DNA from: Struthidea cinerea
Lineage: Eukaryota; Chordata; Aves; Passeriformes; Corcoracidae
DNA: 64,000 nt
Reading direction: 5' to 3'
NCBI GenBank assembly: GCA_013397865.1
Contig: VZTI01001284.1
Location: 615,469 to 679,468, forward strand
Under the pieces are notes generated by a model that was not told the origin of the DNA, did not search any database, and worked only from the letters and a program-made list of their open reading frames with translations. Below are positions 11,881-26,300 of this stretch, piece after piece (the stretch's first letter is position 1; each line of letters opens with the position of its first letter). The position numbers and the translations under genes are program-made.

Positions 11881-12300
11881 ATCTGCTGAGCCGTGCCACT
11901 GATGCTACCCTGTGCATCTGACAGAAAGACTCCTCCACGTGAAGCCTTCTGCCGGGAGCACCAAGGGGGATGTAAGGCAGCAGCAGGCACCGCGCTAGCT
12001 CACGAAGCACGACAGGGCGCTGCCCAGGAGGTACCAATACCCAGCTCTCCCCCGACACAAAACCCTCCTGCAGACAGTACAGAGCCCATGATTACCCCTG
12101 TGAGCCATCCAGACACAGTTCAGAAAAAAAGTTTGGAAAAGCCTTACAAGAGGACAGAAATCTATGAAACCGCTGACAGACTCACTCAGAAACTTCAAGA
12201 TGCTCGTGCAGGGAGCAGTGACTGGAATTTCAAATATGAAATATACCATCTACCCTATAGCAGACAATGCTCTTTGTTTTCTATTGAAATTTAGTACAGG
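11880..12300. other. Locally GC-richer segment with a 133-codon open frame
   Basis: Within the AT-rich left half, about 11,930-12,060 rises in G+C and holds some eight CpGs. A plus-strand frame from an ATG at 11,893 runs to a stop ending at 12,294 (133 codons). It has a proline/threonine-rich middle and a short segment resembling a helix (about residues 85-105), but no recognised family. The length is only mildly surprising given the local composition. It could be an unrecognised exon or chance. Confidence 0.2.
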
Positions 12301-15300
12301 GGCTGAGAAGACTTCCTATGCTCACTAGCTGGAGAGAGCTGTGAAACCAGCAGTGGTCCATACTCTGCCCTTTTTCAGAAAATAGATGCTGAATGAGACA
12401 AGCAATGGGAAAAAACAACCTTAAGCTCAGCACAAAGGGATTTTTTTCCTCATTACAGCGCAAAAAACACATGGCAGGGGTGTATTTCCATTTAGCTTTC
12501 TTTGTGTTGGTTGCTTCTTTTATATCAGACTGCTGTCGAGCTGGTGAGGCTGACAGCCATCTTCATCCACCTGGCACAGCCCAGCTGCAGGTAAAGTCTT
12601 CACATCACAACAGTGCTGCTAACATTTTCCCTCTAATTATTTTTGCTCAGTATTCTATTCTCCAGGTCAAAAAGGAAGGAAGAGCTTCAAACACTTAGAA
12701 GAGATGCCTCCTCCTAAAGAGAATTATCCAGAAAAACTGCAATTCAGAATTAATAAACCCTTACGTCTTTTCTACGGAGGTTTTTTGAGACCTATATGCA
12801 GAGGAGAGTTTTTCATTTATCAGGCAGCAGAAAGGGAACGGCTTTCTACCAGGTGATTTTGAAATTCTTGGTCAAAGGTTAACTTGGTTTTTAACTTCAA
12901 AGTACAGAAAAACTCAGAGGTTGAAAGAATACAGTAAAACTTCAGAGGGATATTACCAACCTGAAACCAGGCTATGAAGGCATGCAAAGCTGCCTTCTGT
13001 GCTACACCTTTCCTTGCTCTTGGCTTCGCAGGCAGCTCATAAGAAGGGAAAAGGCAAAGTCCGTTTGGGAAAGCTTAAAATATAATCAGATTCTTCTGGC
13101 TGGCAGCACCAAAGGCGGAAAGGCAGTTTCACTAATTAAGATCTGAACTTCTGCTTCGACTTCAGTTTTTCATAATGTTACTAGATATTTTAAAATATGG
13201 TACTCATTCATTGCAGGGTGCAGCACCCGCAGGGCAGTGAGTAATGGTTTTACTCTTGCTTCAGTACTGGCAGCAGCATGTTGGACTGGAAAATGAACTT
13301 CTATTTCCTATCTATTTTTATAATCAGTTTATCTACCATCTCCTTAATTCTTACCCCCATAAGCACACTAGAAACAAAACATTTAAGTCTCAGTACTACA
13401 CTGAAATACATTCACAACCCTGACACTGACAGCTCACCGGTGACACTGACTTGTAACTGAGGACAGCATTTGGCCCCAACCAGTACATCTGTAGTCTGTA
13501 TGAAAAATTCATGAGCTAAATCTTTTCACTTCTTTTATAAATAGGAGACAAAACGAGCGAGTCATCACTTAGTCAGCCAGGGAATGATTCAAAACCTAAA
13601 CCTAGGATATCATGTTAAGGAAAGTAACTGGTAATAGATACAAAGTATATTTTCTTCCCATAACAGGAAAAAGGACAAGATTAAGTTTTTCTATTTTTTG
13701 CCATTTTTTTGTTGTTGCTTCCATTAATTGAAAATGTATACAACACCAACTAAACATAGCAGTGAGATATCAGACACAAAACAGAAATCTGTAGTATTAT
13801 ATGTGTAGATATATTTTGCTGCAGCCCTGAAGTCATACACATTACTGAGTTCTGGTTTATTTGCAAGCTTTCCTGTTTCTCTAAACACAAACAATACTTC
13901 TGTATTTTGCGACTAGCTCTATATTATGAGGTGATATTAGCTGAGGAGGTGACAGCTGGCAGGAACGTCTGAATGGAAGGGTCTCTTTCTAACTGATACA
14001 CACAAAGCTCTGTATTAGCTCTCACAAGATGCACTGTTTACTAAAGATGATTACCCATGAGTAAATAATGAGTCATGATATCCTTAAGAAAGCAAACATG
14101 CAGAGTTAAAGAATAATTTGTAACATGGGTAAACAGACAGCACTGAAATTTGAATCACTTAGGCGCATTTGTCCTAATTAAGTGTTAAAAACCAGAGATG
14201 CTATAGAAAATAGCCATAATTACATAAAAAATGTCAGAAGATCTTTAAAAGACTGTATCTCTTTTCATACAACTGTAAAGCACCGTTTATAGACATACAA
14301 ATAGGTAAACGCAGTCTTAAATATACGCAGGTACAAACGGAAAAGGGATTTTTATTTGGACAACACAACGCAAACAAACCATGGTGATTTTGTCATACTT
14401 GATGGATTACTACTCTGTCCTTACAAGCAATTCAGACCAAACATATTGGAATTCAGCAAGAAAGCAGCACTGCAAATTTAACACCATAATTATAATAGGA
14501 ATGCAATCTGCTCATTTTTATTATATGTTATCAGATGACTTCCTAGCACTTTAGGAATTTAACATCAGGAAATTCATCTCCAAACAATCACCTACAGTGG
14601 GGAAATAGTCACTCCTTCATTACTGCTACTTCCATATGTATCTTATTTCTAATTCCACCTTATACATTTCTAAAACCACCACTGGGCTCCAAAAGTTCCT
14701 CAGGGGAGTACGATGACAGAACGAAGATTAGGAAAAACAGGCTTACATCATGTCCACTCTTCATCTGTAAGGATTTTTCCTAAAACAGTTTGCTCCCAGT
14801 CATTCTGCAGAGCCACCCAGACACCTGTGAAGTTCATCAGCAGTTTTAGAAGGCAAATTAAAAGGAATCTAGTGATCCTTATGACTTTTCAGCAGCTGAG
14901 AGTGGTGTCTCTGGAGTAACAAGAGTTAAAGACCATAAACATACTCTATTGGAACTGTGACTTTTCTTTTAATCTTCTGAAATGTTTCCTTGTAAGGACT
15001 AAACTAGAACAAGGTGGATTCTTAAAAAAGAAAAAAATTTAAAATTAAGAACAGTAAGGAATTATGTGAATATAGGAAAAACCAAGCACCTAACTTGCTT
15101 TCTTTGTGAACACCACTGTATTAGAAAAAGATCCGGACTGAAAGTTGGAATGGGTGTTGTCCAAATGTTAGGACTAATGCTCTTTACTTGACATGCTACA
15201 TTCTGAAATTAAGGATGCTAGGATATATTTGAAAATTTCATGAAGATGAAATAGTTGCATTAGACTTCTTTGCACTGAAAAGCACTGAAGTTCTACCGTG

Positions 15301-17690
15301 ACACCTCTGTTCAAACCCAGGTATGGCCACCCCATTTCAGGAGGTGCTGCCCAGCTAGGGTACCAAGCAACTAGAGGAACAGAAGCCGGTAATTCTGACA
15401 TGGAGACAGGGGTGCTTTTCCCCTTTCTTCCCTCTGTACTTCTTCTAGCACTGGTCTTGAAATGTAATCTCTCATGCTTTGACCAACCTACAATCTTCAT
15501 ATACTTAGTCAGGGTTCGGGTTTTTTGAGATTATGTGATTTTAAATCACAAGTTTCTCGAAAGCTGTTGTAACTTTTTAAAGAGCATTTTTTTGAGAAGA
15601 ACCAGACAGCCAGTGAGATGGCCAACCACAGCATGGATCTCACAACCTGCCCTGCAAGTTTTCTAAATTACAGACACACTTCTGAATCAGGGTCGCATAT
15701 AACCTGCAATTCTGCAAGGTCCTCCTCCTTTTCTGGCTCACTGGTGATTGTTAAGATACTGAAAAGGCACCGAGTAGCTTTAGCTGCCAATGCTCATAAT
15801 AAGAGAGATGGCACTTCTTCCCTGACAATCCACAAACCTTAAAATACTACCAAAAAGAAAAGGAAAAGGAAGAAAAAATCACTGCAATCAGAGCACTTCA
15901 ACTAGAATAAAGACTCCTTTAGGGCACTTTAACTTCCAGTCTCAAGCTTAAAGGGAAAATTAAATAAAATCTGAAATGTCACACAGTGCTTACAAGATTG
16001 CATATGCTTACTTTCAGCAAATACCACTGAATCCTGTCTTTGCTGTACGTTGCTTTATATTATTGCATATGTTTAACTAAGGAAAAATATTACACTTAAA
16101 TAAGGAAATATTTCAATGTATTTTCCTTTTTCCTTTCCATGATGTAAATGGCCCATATTCTCAATATTGTTACACTAGAGTTAAATTAGGTCAAAGGCAT
16201 TTAGTGTTCAAAACCAGGACATGTCACTACTACCACAAATGATCGTACAAAAGGGGACTTCAGTAGCTGCCTATTCCTCATTCTCCCAAAGTCTTATCGT
16301 TCTGTAATACTCAGCTGCTGGTGCTTTACACAACTTAATTCCTATTGACCACTTCCAGGGTGATAATACCATCACACATGGACCAAAGTCTAGTAAGTAG
16401 ATCCCCTTGTTAAAATTTTAAAAACCCTCACTTTTCACCATTACATTTTACCAATACTTTCAGACAATACTGTCGTGGTCCCTAACAGATGTATACAGAC
16501 ACTTTGCAGTCTTTGCTAACGTGATTTTCGTTTCACACTCTATTATTTTTCCAAATCCTGCCTGAACTCTTTTCTGTTTAATCTCTTCTGGTTAGGAAAA
16601 AAAGAATATATAATGAGCAGTACACAAAAGGGAATGCAGTGTTCTAGGACTGGGCTTGTATGAGCCACAGGAAAATGGTACAAAACTGAGAAGAGCTGGG
16701 ATAGCTGCAGCATGATGTCATGACCTCTGTTTACAGCCACAAATTACATCAGCAAAGTGGCAGTGTTCTGTGTGACCCTGCATTGCTTAATTTTCTCTCT
16801 CTTTTTTACCACTGCTGTGCCTGTCTTCGCTTTACCGACTCTAGTTGCTCCCTCCAAGTCGATAACGGTCTAACCAAACACGCACTTCTCTGTAGGAGAA
16901 GTACGTGTCCAAGCAGAAGACCCAATTTTACTGTCAACACAGCCAGATCAAAGCAACTAACCTGTTATGGAAACAGCAAGGCCAACACCCTAATAATGCC
17001 CCAATTCCTTCTGTTAGCCAAAGAGATAAAATGATTTTTAATTAACAATGTGTAATTCAGCAGAAACATAACTTGAATGTAAGTGTTGACAGAAAGTGAA
17101 ATTCATTGAGTCAAAAATACAACGCATTTACTCCCAGAAATTCAGCTACTGATCTACAAAATGTTCAAAAGATACAAAAATACGTGCTGTGCTGCACATC
17201 CAGAGATAACAGAACAGTACAGTATCTTAATTCAGTAGGTTTTGCTCTATTTGTTGAATTACATAATGTTGATTAGAGGACATTAGCTTGGATTACAAAG
17301 GGAAGAGCATTAACTGCATTCAGTATCAATACAGCTGGCTAACTGACATATAAGAGTATAAGGAGCCTTGAGTTTTCATAAACTTCCACCAAGTTTTTCA
17401 TAAAGATATCAGTAAACAAGAAATGCAACAATATTCAACAATGAGATTTCACATTACAACGGAAAAAGAAAAAAAAAAACTAAAACAAAACCAAAACGTA
17501 AGGTAAAGGTCTGAAGAAGAACACATAAGAGCATGATATAAATTTAATCCCCAAATCAAGATATTGGACTTGCCATATACACAGATGCAGATGGCTGGGT
17601 ATACTGATTCCAAATTTAGCACTGTAGATAAAATTACTTCCATCTTAAAAACACCCTGTAAGCAGGTCACTTTGCTCACAAAACTGTTGA
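12300..17690. other. Non-coding AT-rich stretch
   Basis: I see no recognisable exon, RNA gene or transposable element in this stretch. The part at 14,030-14,230 carries several TAAT and TTAAT cores and a tgagtca AP-1-like site (about 14,070), and could be regulatory. Open frames are all under about 110 codons. Confidence 0.45.
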
Positions 17691-17713
17691 GCTTTGGAAA
17701 ACAGTAAGCTTGC

Positions 17714-17864
17714 ATCGCCTACCTTTATTTATGCCTTTCTCGATTCTCCAGCCACAATAGCCACTGGAGACAATCTCATTAAGTTTCATTTTGGAATCCT
17801 GACCCCTGACTTCAAATGTTGCAGGAAGATTTATTAAACATACATAAGGTTGACTGTATTTCAA
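17714..17864 (-). other. Possible minus-strand exon, unrecognised
   Basis: An open minus-strand frame encodes a peptide with a protein-like mix of residues, including SGYCGWRIEKGINK. It runs into an AAG|GTAGGC sequence (GT at about 17,722) that would serve as a splice donor. The upstream acceptor is poor: candidates near 17,810 and 17,850 lack a good pyrimidine tract. It lies in the direction expected for a transcript leaving CpG island 1 leftwards. I do not recognise the protein, and chance is a serious alternative. Confidence 0.15.
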
Positions 17865-20210
17865 AAATGATTGTTGGGATCATAGCTTTTTCTTTCTGAC
17901 ATATCACTTCTGGGCACTACTTAAGGTCATAATCTGCCTGTGATACTCACCGAGACTTTTTCACGTGGAAATGAGGCAGTAATTCCACCCCTTTGATATT
18001 ATTAAAGAGGTAGCTTGTTCACCGGGAGGAACATCATGGCAGAAAACACATCCAGGTAAACTAACAGTATAGTACCACAAAGACTGCTGGCATCTGCTGG
18101 CTATAACTTAGTAACTCAAATTTGCTATGCTGAGACAGAACATAAAAGGTGTGACACCAGACATCATTTTTTTCTGACTCAAAATGCATCCACCAAACAA
18201 TGCAAAAAGCATGCAACAAACACGAATCCCCAAAGATTATCCTCAATATAGATAAACTCAACAAAAGTTAAGCGTTTAAACTGTAACTTCTGATCTGCCC
18301 ATCTGCTTTCCCCACTTTGCCCTGCTCTCCAGATGGGAAAACAGGTGAGGTCTTGAATTACTCATATGTAGCTCTGTAGTTTTGCCCACACCCTTCTTCC
18401 TGTTACACCATCACCCAAGTGTTGTGAAATTTGGAGCTCTTAACAGAGATTGCAGATCTTAACTTCACAGAGCAACAGGTAAAGCTCAGTCCTATTCTAT
18501 CACATGCCTTGCAACATCTGCCAGGTTGAATCTCTCAAATTCTTCCTGCCTAAAGTTCTTTCTGGGTTTAAATATGTCATCTCTTAAAGAAAAAAAAAAA
18601 ATGACATTGAGGTTTCCACAATCCTAATTTGCAAATTGTTTCAAGCTCTTTTAGATTAGATTACCTTCCAAAGCAAACACAGTAATGCCATACTACTCTC
18701 ATTTCCCAAACACAGACCGCCTTAAGATTGTGCAGGGCTCACAGTGCCTTTGCTTCTTTCAGCTGCCCATGTTCACACAAATGGCTTTCATTGACTCCAG
18801 GAGATCTTTGAAAAAGTACAGGATGTTCCACTCATCCAGAGCTATTTAAAGGAGCAAGACCTAAAGAAATATTGACAAGATTAGGCATGATGTATCAGGA
18901 AACACTTAGCAACACAACATTAAAAAAGAAAATCAGACTGTAGATTTGATCTTGTAGATCTGGGCTTCAGTGGTAAAGGTCTCCCTTTACATATCTTCCT
19001 TGCACTATCAAATAATTAATTCAGCTGCAGACTTGTGATCATGAAAACAGAATACAGCTATATGTATATTATATACAGACATGTTTTGAAGAGGCTGAGC
19101 TCAAGTTATAACTTGGCTTGGAGTTGAACTTCACAAAGAGGAGTCCAACAAGCCTTTTGTCTTATTGCACACTATGCTTGTGCAGCGAGCAAGCAATATC
19201 CTCTCAGCAACCCAACTCCCCTTTTCCTTCTATCTCCAACATAAATTGCTGATAAACCTTTCTGCTAGTCCTAAACTGAGAAAATAAAGTATCTCAAAAA
19301 TATTGAGAAACAGAATTTTTTCAGGAAAAAGGCAGCCTGCACTGTTGTTGCAAAACACAGGTTAAACCAAGGTGAACTTATATTACAGGCATGAATTTCT
19401 AGCTGCCATTTGTGGATGAGATCCATCTATGAGCAAAGGTAAAGAGATGTCTGGTACACGCCTGGCTGCCAGCCAGCGTCCACACTGGTCCACACAGGGC
19501 TGCCTCATGAGTAGGTGTAGCAGTAATGGGAGAGGGAAGATTACTTGAGTTCAGGTTTTGTGGCTGAAATTCCACCACTTTCTTGCTTTCAGGACTTGGG
19601 TTTCTTGCAAGAGAGACAGGTAACCCTAGAAAGAGATCTCTGAAAAAGCACTGGGAGCCAAACTGGACAGCAAAGGTCAAGGGAGAGGGGAGGGCAAAGG
19701 TTCACAGAGTAGTCTGCTTATGTAAATCTGGATTTTTACATTTACATTCCTGAGCAAAGTATAATCAGAAAATTACTACTAAACAGCAGGCAAGTCCTGG
19801 CTCCTTTTTAAGCCTATGATTCTTTCTATGGGATCAAAGGCAATGACCCTGAGAATTGTCCTCATACATGCAAAGGTGAGAGCATGAATTCTCTAAGCTT
19901 TAAGTAAGCTCATAACTCTGATCTGTGCATAGAAAATGCATTTAGAGTATCTTTTAAAGTTACAGAGATGCTTCAGTTGTTTGTGTAGACAGAAGCGATA
20001 TGATTTGCTCTGTTAATTTGGTATGAATTCACAGTACTTTTTTTTAGTCTCCTGAATTTATTATGGACAAGCCTGGCAGACCAGCTTAATTTGAAAGTGC
20101 GCTCTACACTTTCCATTGAATGAATCGACCTTAAATTATTTCGTATTTCATTCAGCTCTAACAAAGTGAACTGCAATTCTCTCTCAAAGCCTTTTCAGAA
20201 AGTTTCAGTC
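17865..20210. other. Non-coding stretch
   Basis: Apart from the A tract near 18,590 nothing identifiable is present. Open frames are below 95 codons on both strands and unrelated to anything I recognise. Confidence 0.5.
18587..18601. repeat. Poly-A tract
   Basis: An uninterrupted run of about 12 A residues. No retroposed body or target-site duplication is visible next to it, so it is treated as a simple repeat. Confidence 0.8.
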
Positions 20211-20214
20211 AAGG

Positions 20215-20375
20215 AATGCCTGAGGCTGGAGAGGACCTCTGCAGACTGTCCAGTCCACCACCCTGCTCAATAAAGCAGGGTCACCTGGAGCAGGTTGCCC
20301 TGGACCATGTCCACCAGTTTTTTTAGTATCTCCGAGGATGGAGATGCCACAACATCTCTAGGCAACCTATACAAA
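20215..20375 (-). mobile_element. CR1 retrotransposon fragment, antisense orientation
   Basis: Read on the plus strand this is the reverse complement of a CR1 3' region: 'gagaggacctctgcagac', 'agtccaccaccctgctcaa', 'ctggagcaggttgccctgg', 'accatgtcca', 'tctccgaggatggagatgcc', 'aacatctctaggcaacct'. These follow the order of the common avian CR1 3' end. The terminal octamer repeat is not clearly preserved at the 20,215 side. It is a short, inert copy. Confidence 0.88.
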
Positions 20376-20379
20376 GAGT

Positions 20380-23300
20380 CTTGCTATTTCTGCAGAAGTA
20401 GCAAAGAAAATGTTTGGGGTTGGGCTTTTTTATATACGCAAAATTTAAAATTATTCTTCTGTCAACTACTTGAATTCTATTCCTTGGAACAGAACTTGTA
20501 ACTTGGCAAGAAAGGACCTTATGACAAGGATGAATCCTGCTGTCCCTGTGAAAATAAAAATCTAGTCAGAAAGGGAAAAGGGGGGAGAGGGGCTTGCCTA
20601 AGTTTATTTGTGCTTCACAAACATTCGTTGTAGTACTTGGAAATAAAACATGTTTCGTCCAGGTTCTTGAATTTACCAGCCATCAGGAATTTCAGAAGAT
20701 GTGAAGACATCTGAAAACAGAAGGGAGCACACTCTATATACATATGGTTTTCCATGTACATGGTTCCATGCAAGGAAAGTGGCACTGCAGAGAAGCCACT
20801 GCAGAGCCAAAGCAAGGAGGCTTATCCATGTCACTGCAGCTGGGATGGAGAGGTGAGGATGGCTAGCTCAGGGAACAGCTCTATACAGACAGTATGACCA
20901 GAGCCCTCCCTCCCTCGGGAATTACAGAATCCACCACCTTCCTTTCCCCAGGTCATGCTATTCCCACTCGTGCCTAACCCCCAAGCACAAAAAGCACTTC
21001 CCAAAACTAAGAGAGTGCTTTGATATGAGGCCTCTTGAAGAGATAACAGCAGAAGATCCTTCTGCCTCACAAAACACACTCCCACCATCCTCCCACCACT
21101 GGAAAGTCACGGCCAGAATGGCTGCAAGCACATTCCCTGCATCCTACCGTGAGAGTGGCAGCGGGTGAGATTCATCTTCCCTGGGCAGAGGATGAAAGCA
21201 AACAGGCTTCCTAGGAGGCCTGACTATCAGGGCAGTCTCTGGGTTCTCCCAGAGTTCAATGCAAATGAAGACAGCTGCCATCAAGATGGTATCTTGTGCA
21301 ACAACCTACTCGGCAAGAAAGAAGGCTTCATGCGTTTCAGAGGCTACAGAGCCTACCACCATTTTTGTCCAAGTCTCACAGCACGTGTCAGTGCTCACAC
21401 ACACACGCAGCAGAACTGCCAGCTAGGGGTGCAAGGGAGGGAGATGCCAAATGGCAGTGGGACTGGGGATAAAAAAAAAAAAAAACCCAAAGAACTCAAT
21501 ACTCAGTAACTCAGAAAGTCAAGAAGGCAGAAGCACAGCTTCTGGCCAACACAATGGTAAGCAGGACTCTTGTCATTGGCAAATCCCTTCTGGTGGCAAG
21601 AAGGCTCTGCAAGAAGGAACCAGGTGTATGGCAGCTGCCTTCAACATCGGCCAGATTCAGCAACTGGAGCAACTGACAGGACATTCTAAGGGAAAAGAAG
21701 GGCAAGGATGCATTAGACTCCATGCATAAGACTCTTCAGAAAAACAAAAGGTCTCTAGCATCCCTCTCCCATTTCTGGCAAAGGAGAAAAGTGTGAGATA
21801 TCTGAGGCATGGGACTGAGGGCAGGGGAAACAGGACGAGCAAGAGAAGTAGAGACAAACAGTTTGCAACAATTGAAGGTGAAGTTGGGTAATCAGGTTAG
21901 ATACCTTCATGGTGCAGAGGTGATTTTCAACTCAAAATCCACAATAACCAGTGACAAACTACTGTCACACGTGTGTAACTCACAGGCAAGGACCACATGC
22001 TTGCAATATTCTACACAACCAACTGCATTCCCTGTGATCTGATCCCCAGTTTCCTGGTTTCAAATAAAGTTAAGAGGTAGTGTAGTTTTCAAGGATGACT
22101 ATTATTACATAGGGCTAAGCACCCTGAAAAGTGAAGCAGTACCATCCATGGACTCCAAGTCTTAGTTACCTGCATATATTCAAAGACACCTGAATTAAGG
22201 CTGCATATCAAACCCCAATTCTGGTATTTCTTCTCCTTTCTTTAACCTTAATAATCAGCAACTTCTGCAGTTAAATAGTTGATCCAAGTCCTCTGGCCCA
22301 AGCTGGTTTATTCTGGTCACATAGAGAATAAACTAAATCACTTCAGTAAGTCACATCAGTGACTTGGGCACAACACAAAACATATGCAATTCAGCACTGC
22401 ATAGGAAGTAATCTGTGTTCCAGATACGATTTTCTCTGTATTTGTAGAAATAAAATTATAATTTAATATTTAAGGGAAGTAATTATTTTGCTTTAAAAAT
22501 TAAATTTGTCACAAATACTCTGCAGGGGAATATTCTTTTAACTCATATGTGCATAGTCAGGTATATCTGGATTTACATGGATATAACTCTGTACAGACTC
22601 TTTCCCTGTTTATCTAACTGGATAATGCATTTCACCTTATCTTTTTTTAATGAGAAAAAATGCAGTATAGAAAGTAAGACACCTAACTTACAAAAGAAGG
22701 CTCAAGATAAACCCTTCAATTTCCTGAAGTGAGGAACAAAGTTATTTTAAGCCTTATACATAAATGCTACAGCTCATAATTATACTTTGAAGCACCATGC
22801 ACACAAACATGCCACATTTTTTTAAAAGATGTATGAAATATTAAAAATAAAACAGAGCCAGGGACAAGTTAATAAATCATGGGAATAAAACTATTTTAAT
22901 GTAAAGCTAGAAACCAGTATAAAGTCACATGAAGGCAATCCTACACCTGTCAAAAGTTGCAAGAAGGTAGGCAAATGGACTAGGAATATTCTGTGCTAAA
23001 GGTCAGAGGTAAAAAACAACACTGAAGAAGAAATATCTGCAATTTATTGGTGCTCATTCTTTCCACTGGTAGGAAACCAAGCAGCAGCAGCAGCACTCCA
23101 CACCTGCCGAAGTACAGCTGGGCTGGAGCACATGGCAAGGAGCTGGCACAGCAGAATCAAGAGAAACAATGGAAAATCATGAGTGGGAGGTGTGGAGCTA
23201 AGAGGATACTAAAGGGGGCCAAGGTGCAAGACCGAGTCAGTGGAAGAAAGATGTGAAGGTCTGCAAATGAAAACATAAGAAAGGAAAAGGCCCATAGTTC

Positions 23301-26300
23301 AAGAACATTGTACAGCTGTAGGTAATGAGAGCAAACATGACACATGACTCAAGGAAGCCCACTTGCAATGGTGATGAAACCAGCTCTTCTTACCCACAGA
23401 AGTATATTTTTGTTGTGAATGTTTTGAAATGGTTCATCCATATGCATGTAACTAAGATATCAGTTAGTGAGCAATTGTTCAAGGATCCAACTACTTATGT
23501 AGTTGACAGATACTTCTGGTTTTCTTCAAAGAGCTCCTTTATTTTCCTACACCACAGCTGTTGCAAAGCACATCTTACTGTCAAGCAACATTGGTGGTGT
23601 ACCTGTGGCATGCAGTTCATGCCAACCAGCTCCCACGAAGCATTCAAGAAGACACTCAAACATCAGCATCAAAATAGGGAAAAAAAATTAGCAGGTGAGC
23701 AGAATGAACTTCTACCTGAGATAAAACAGAAATCATAGTGTATGCATACATACAAGCGATTTGGTTCTACATGTACCAACTTCACTCTGCCCAGTAGAAG
23801 AAAGACTTAACATCTGGTTTGACTTTAAATTCACTTGATGAGACACTGATCTTCTTGCTCTGTTTTCTACCTTACTATTAGGCAGCTTGACAATCAGTCC
23901 TTTAATTTCTTCCAATGGAAAAACAGAACCCTAATTTATTGGGTTAGGTTCACCAGAGGACACAGAACGGTTCTGTAGTCCAGAATGATCACACTGCTCT
24001 CAGGCGTATAATCTAATTATAACATAAGAGTATTTGCCCTTTTAGTTCATCTTTTATTATTATAGCTTCTCTACATTTAAGACACTTGAGGATATAAAGT
24101 ATTTCTTTTAAACTATGGTTAAATCTTTTATTCTTTCACTAGTTCACTACATTCACAGGATATTCAATTTCTAATAGGCTACAACGGGTTAGAGTAAAAT
24201 GAGAATTTTTATGACCAAAAGCATTCAAAATGGAATACTCATGTTAACTTTTGTATTTCAAAAAAGCATTTTACTTGCTTTCAATTTCTTCCTCTCTAGT
24301 TGCAGGCTTACATGCGCTTTGGCAGTGTGACCATACATTGAAAAGGTTAACAACAGAACCAACTTTTCCAACCAGTCCTTTTACTTGCATTGTCCCCCTA
24401 CCACGACCATGTTTAAATTAAGTAGTTGTGATGGATAACGGAAACAATCTCATTCACGTGTTGTGAATTAAATGAGAGAAACAACTTATGCAATACTCAA
24501 TTAGTTTATTCAAAATGTCCTCTTGGACCACATACAACTGATGGAATAACACAGAATTAAAGGAATACAATTCTTTAATCTTTACACAGGAATTTATAGT
24601 CTGCCCTTGATTTTAATGATGAAGGTTCTCATAACACATGCACCGTTTTTTTTAGTTGTCCCTGTACAATACATAAAATCCGAGCTCATCCCTAAGAAGG
24701 GAGATAATTTCTTCACTGCACCATTAATAACAAGTTTAAAAAATGCCAGCAGCCGTACTGCCACACTAGTGGCCATGTGAATTATTCTGCTACCCTTTTT
24801 GATGGGATAAATTAAGCCAAGCAGAACCCTGGACTCAGAGTTCCTCACCTACCCTCACCTACTTCAGTTAAGCAGACAGAAGGAAAGCACCTTGGTGACT
24901 TGGCAGAATTCTGCTGTCATACACCTGAAGAGCTACTGAACAGCTTTCATTTATTTACTTAAATGGGGCCCTGCAGGAGAGAATCTAGGACTACATACAT
25001 AGCCATTTCTGATATTTGGAAAGAAGGGAACAAAGATGAACTGTGGAAATATTAGGAAAATCCTTCCTGATTGATCCTCTGACCCCTTCTGACAGAAAAT
25101 TCACACATTAAGATCCTGACCATAATCTCTGGAAACCCATGGCATGGATGTGCTGCAGGTAGGTGGAGAGTGCCCCAGCACTATCTCCACCTTTCCTCCA
25201 GAGGCCAGATTCTCATGTGTTTCGGAAATCCCACAGGAAAAGGGACAAGATGGAGAAAATATGCAGCTCATCACGGCTACCCTGCACCTTGCAGTACAGC
25301 TCCGCTTTCTGCCACGACAGCCATCTCTCATTTAAGAGCAAATTAGTTTGGTTGGGAAAATTAGCACTTTCCAAGTCCTAGAAGGAAATCCAAGACATGA
25401 GGGCTCACAGTAATTGTGTTTCTCCTACCTTCCTCCATCTCAGCCTATTTACCTGAGCTTCTTTCACATGCATGCCTCTTTTGCCTTCTTCAACTTTTAG
25501 TAATAAGCAAACCCCAAATCAGTAAACCAGAATATGATGGTGGAGAAATAATGAGCTCCAGAATTTCCTTCTCCAAGGAGCCAAAATTCCTGGTCTCACC
25601 CTTCCGGTGGTAAATGAGATTCTTGCTGGAGGACATCCTGCCTCAAATCAGGTGGGTTTTTTTGAGGTTTCATCCCTTGACTCCATTCCAAATGGAATCA
25701 AATTTCAAGACAGGCTACATTAGACAATAAACTCTGACAAACTTCCATGATTTAAGTTTAGCAGTCCTTCTCCTCCCCTACTTTCTCTTGGCTGGGTTTT
25801 TACAAATAGCCAAGAGGAAAAATCCTGCTCATCATCAACAACAGGGAAGCCAGGAGAGGATATATGCCTGCTACAGGTATGTGTTATTCTGCAAGCTTTT
25901 TCACAGAACACCAGTATCTGTTATCACTAACAACTTTCTCTCCTTCACATTTGTAAGGAAAAAAACCCAAAAGGCAGCAAACAACCATATACTGAACAAG
26001 GGAAGTACAACATGCACATCAGAGAAAGCATGTTTTATGACTTCAGATGTCCCACTACTCCTTGAAAACTCTTTGAAAAATACCTGAAGAAACCTGTCTC
26101 CAGGGTAAGCAGCCTTCAGCAAAAGCACTTATTCCAAAATCTCCCATGTCATCCTGACATAATAGGAAATGATCAGATAATAAAATTAATGCTGTAGCAT
26201 ATAAGAGAGTGAACAAAAACACCACCACTTTCTACTGAGCAGAAGAACATTCTCACAAAGAGAGAGTACACAAAAAAATTGACTTTACATGACTTGGATA

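Noticed and set aside
19805..19835. cctatgattctttctatgg as a CR1 terminal repeat
   Set aside because: Only the last few bases resemble CR1. No upstream 3' UTR sequence can be followed.
21471..21485. Poly-A run as the tail of a processed pseudogene
   Set aside because: The sequence upstream has no recognisable coding remnant and no flanking target-site duplication.
24594..24848. Minus-strand 84-codon frame that looks like a soluble or secreted protein end
   Set aside because: No family recognised, no splice acceptor, and low-complexity A/T runs inside it.
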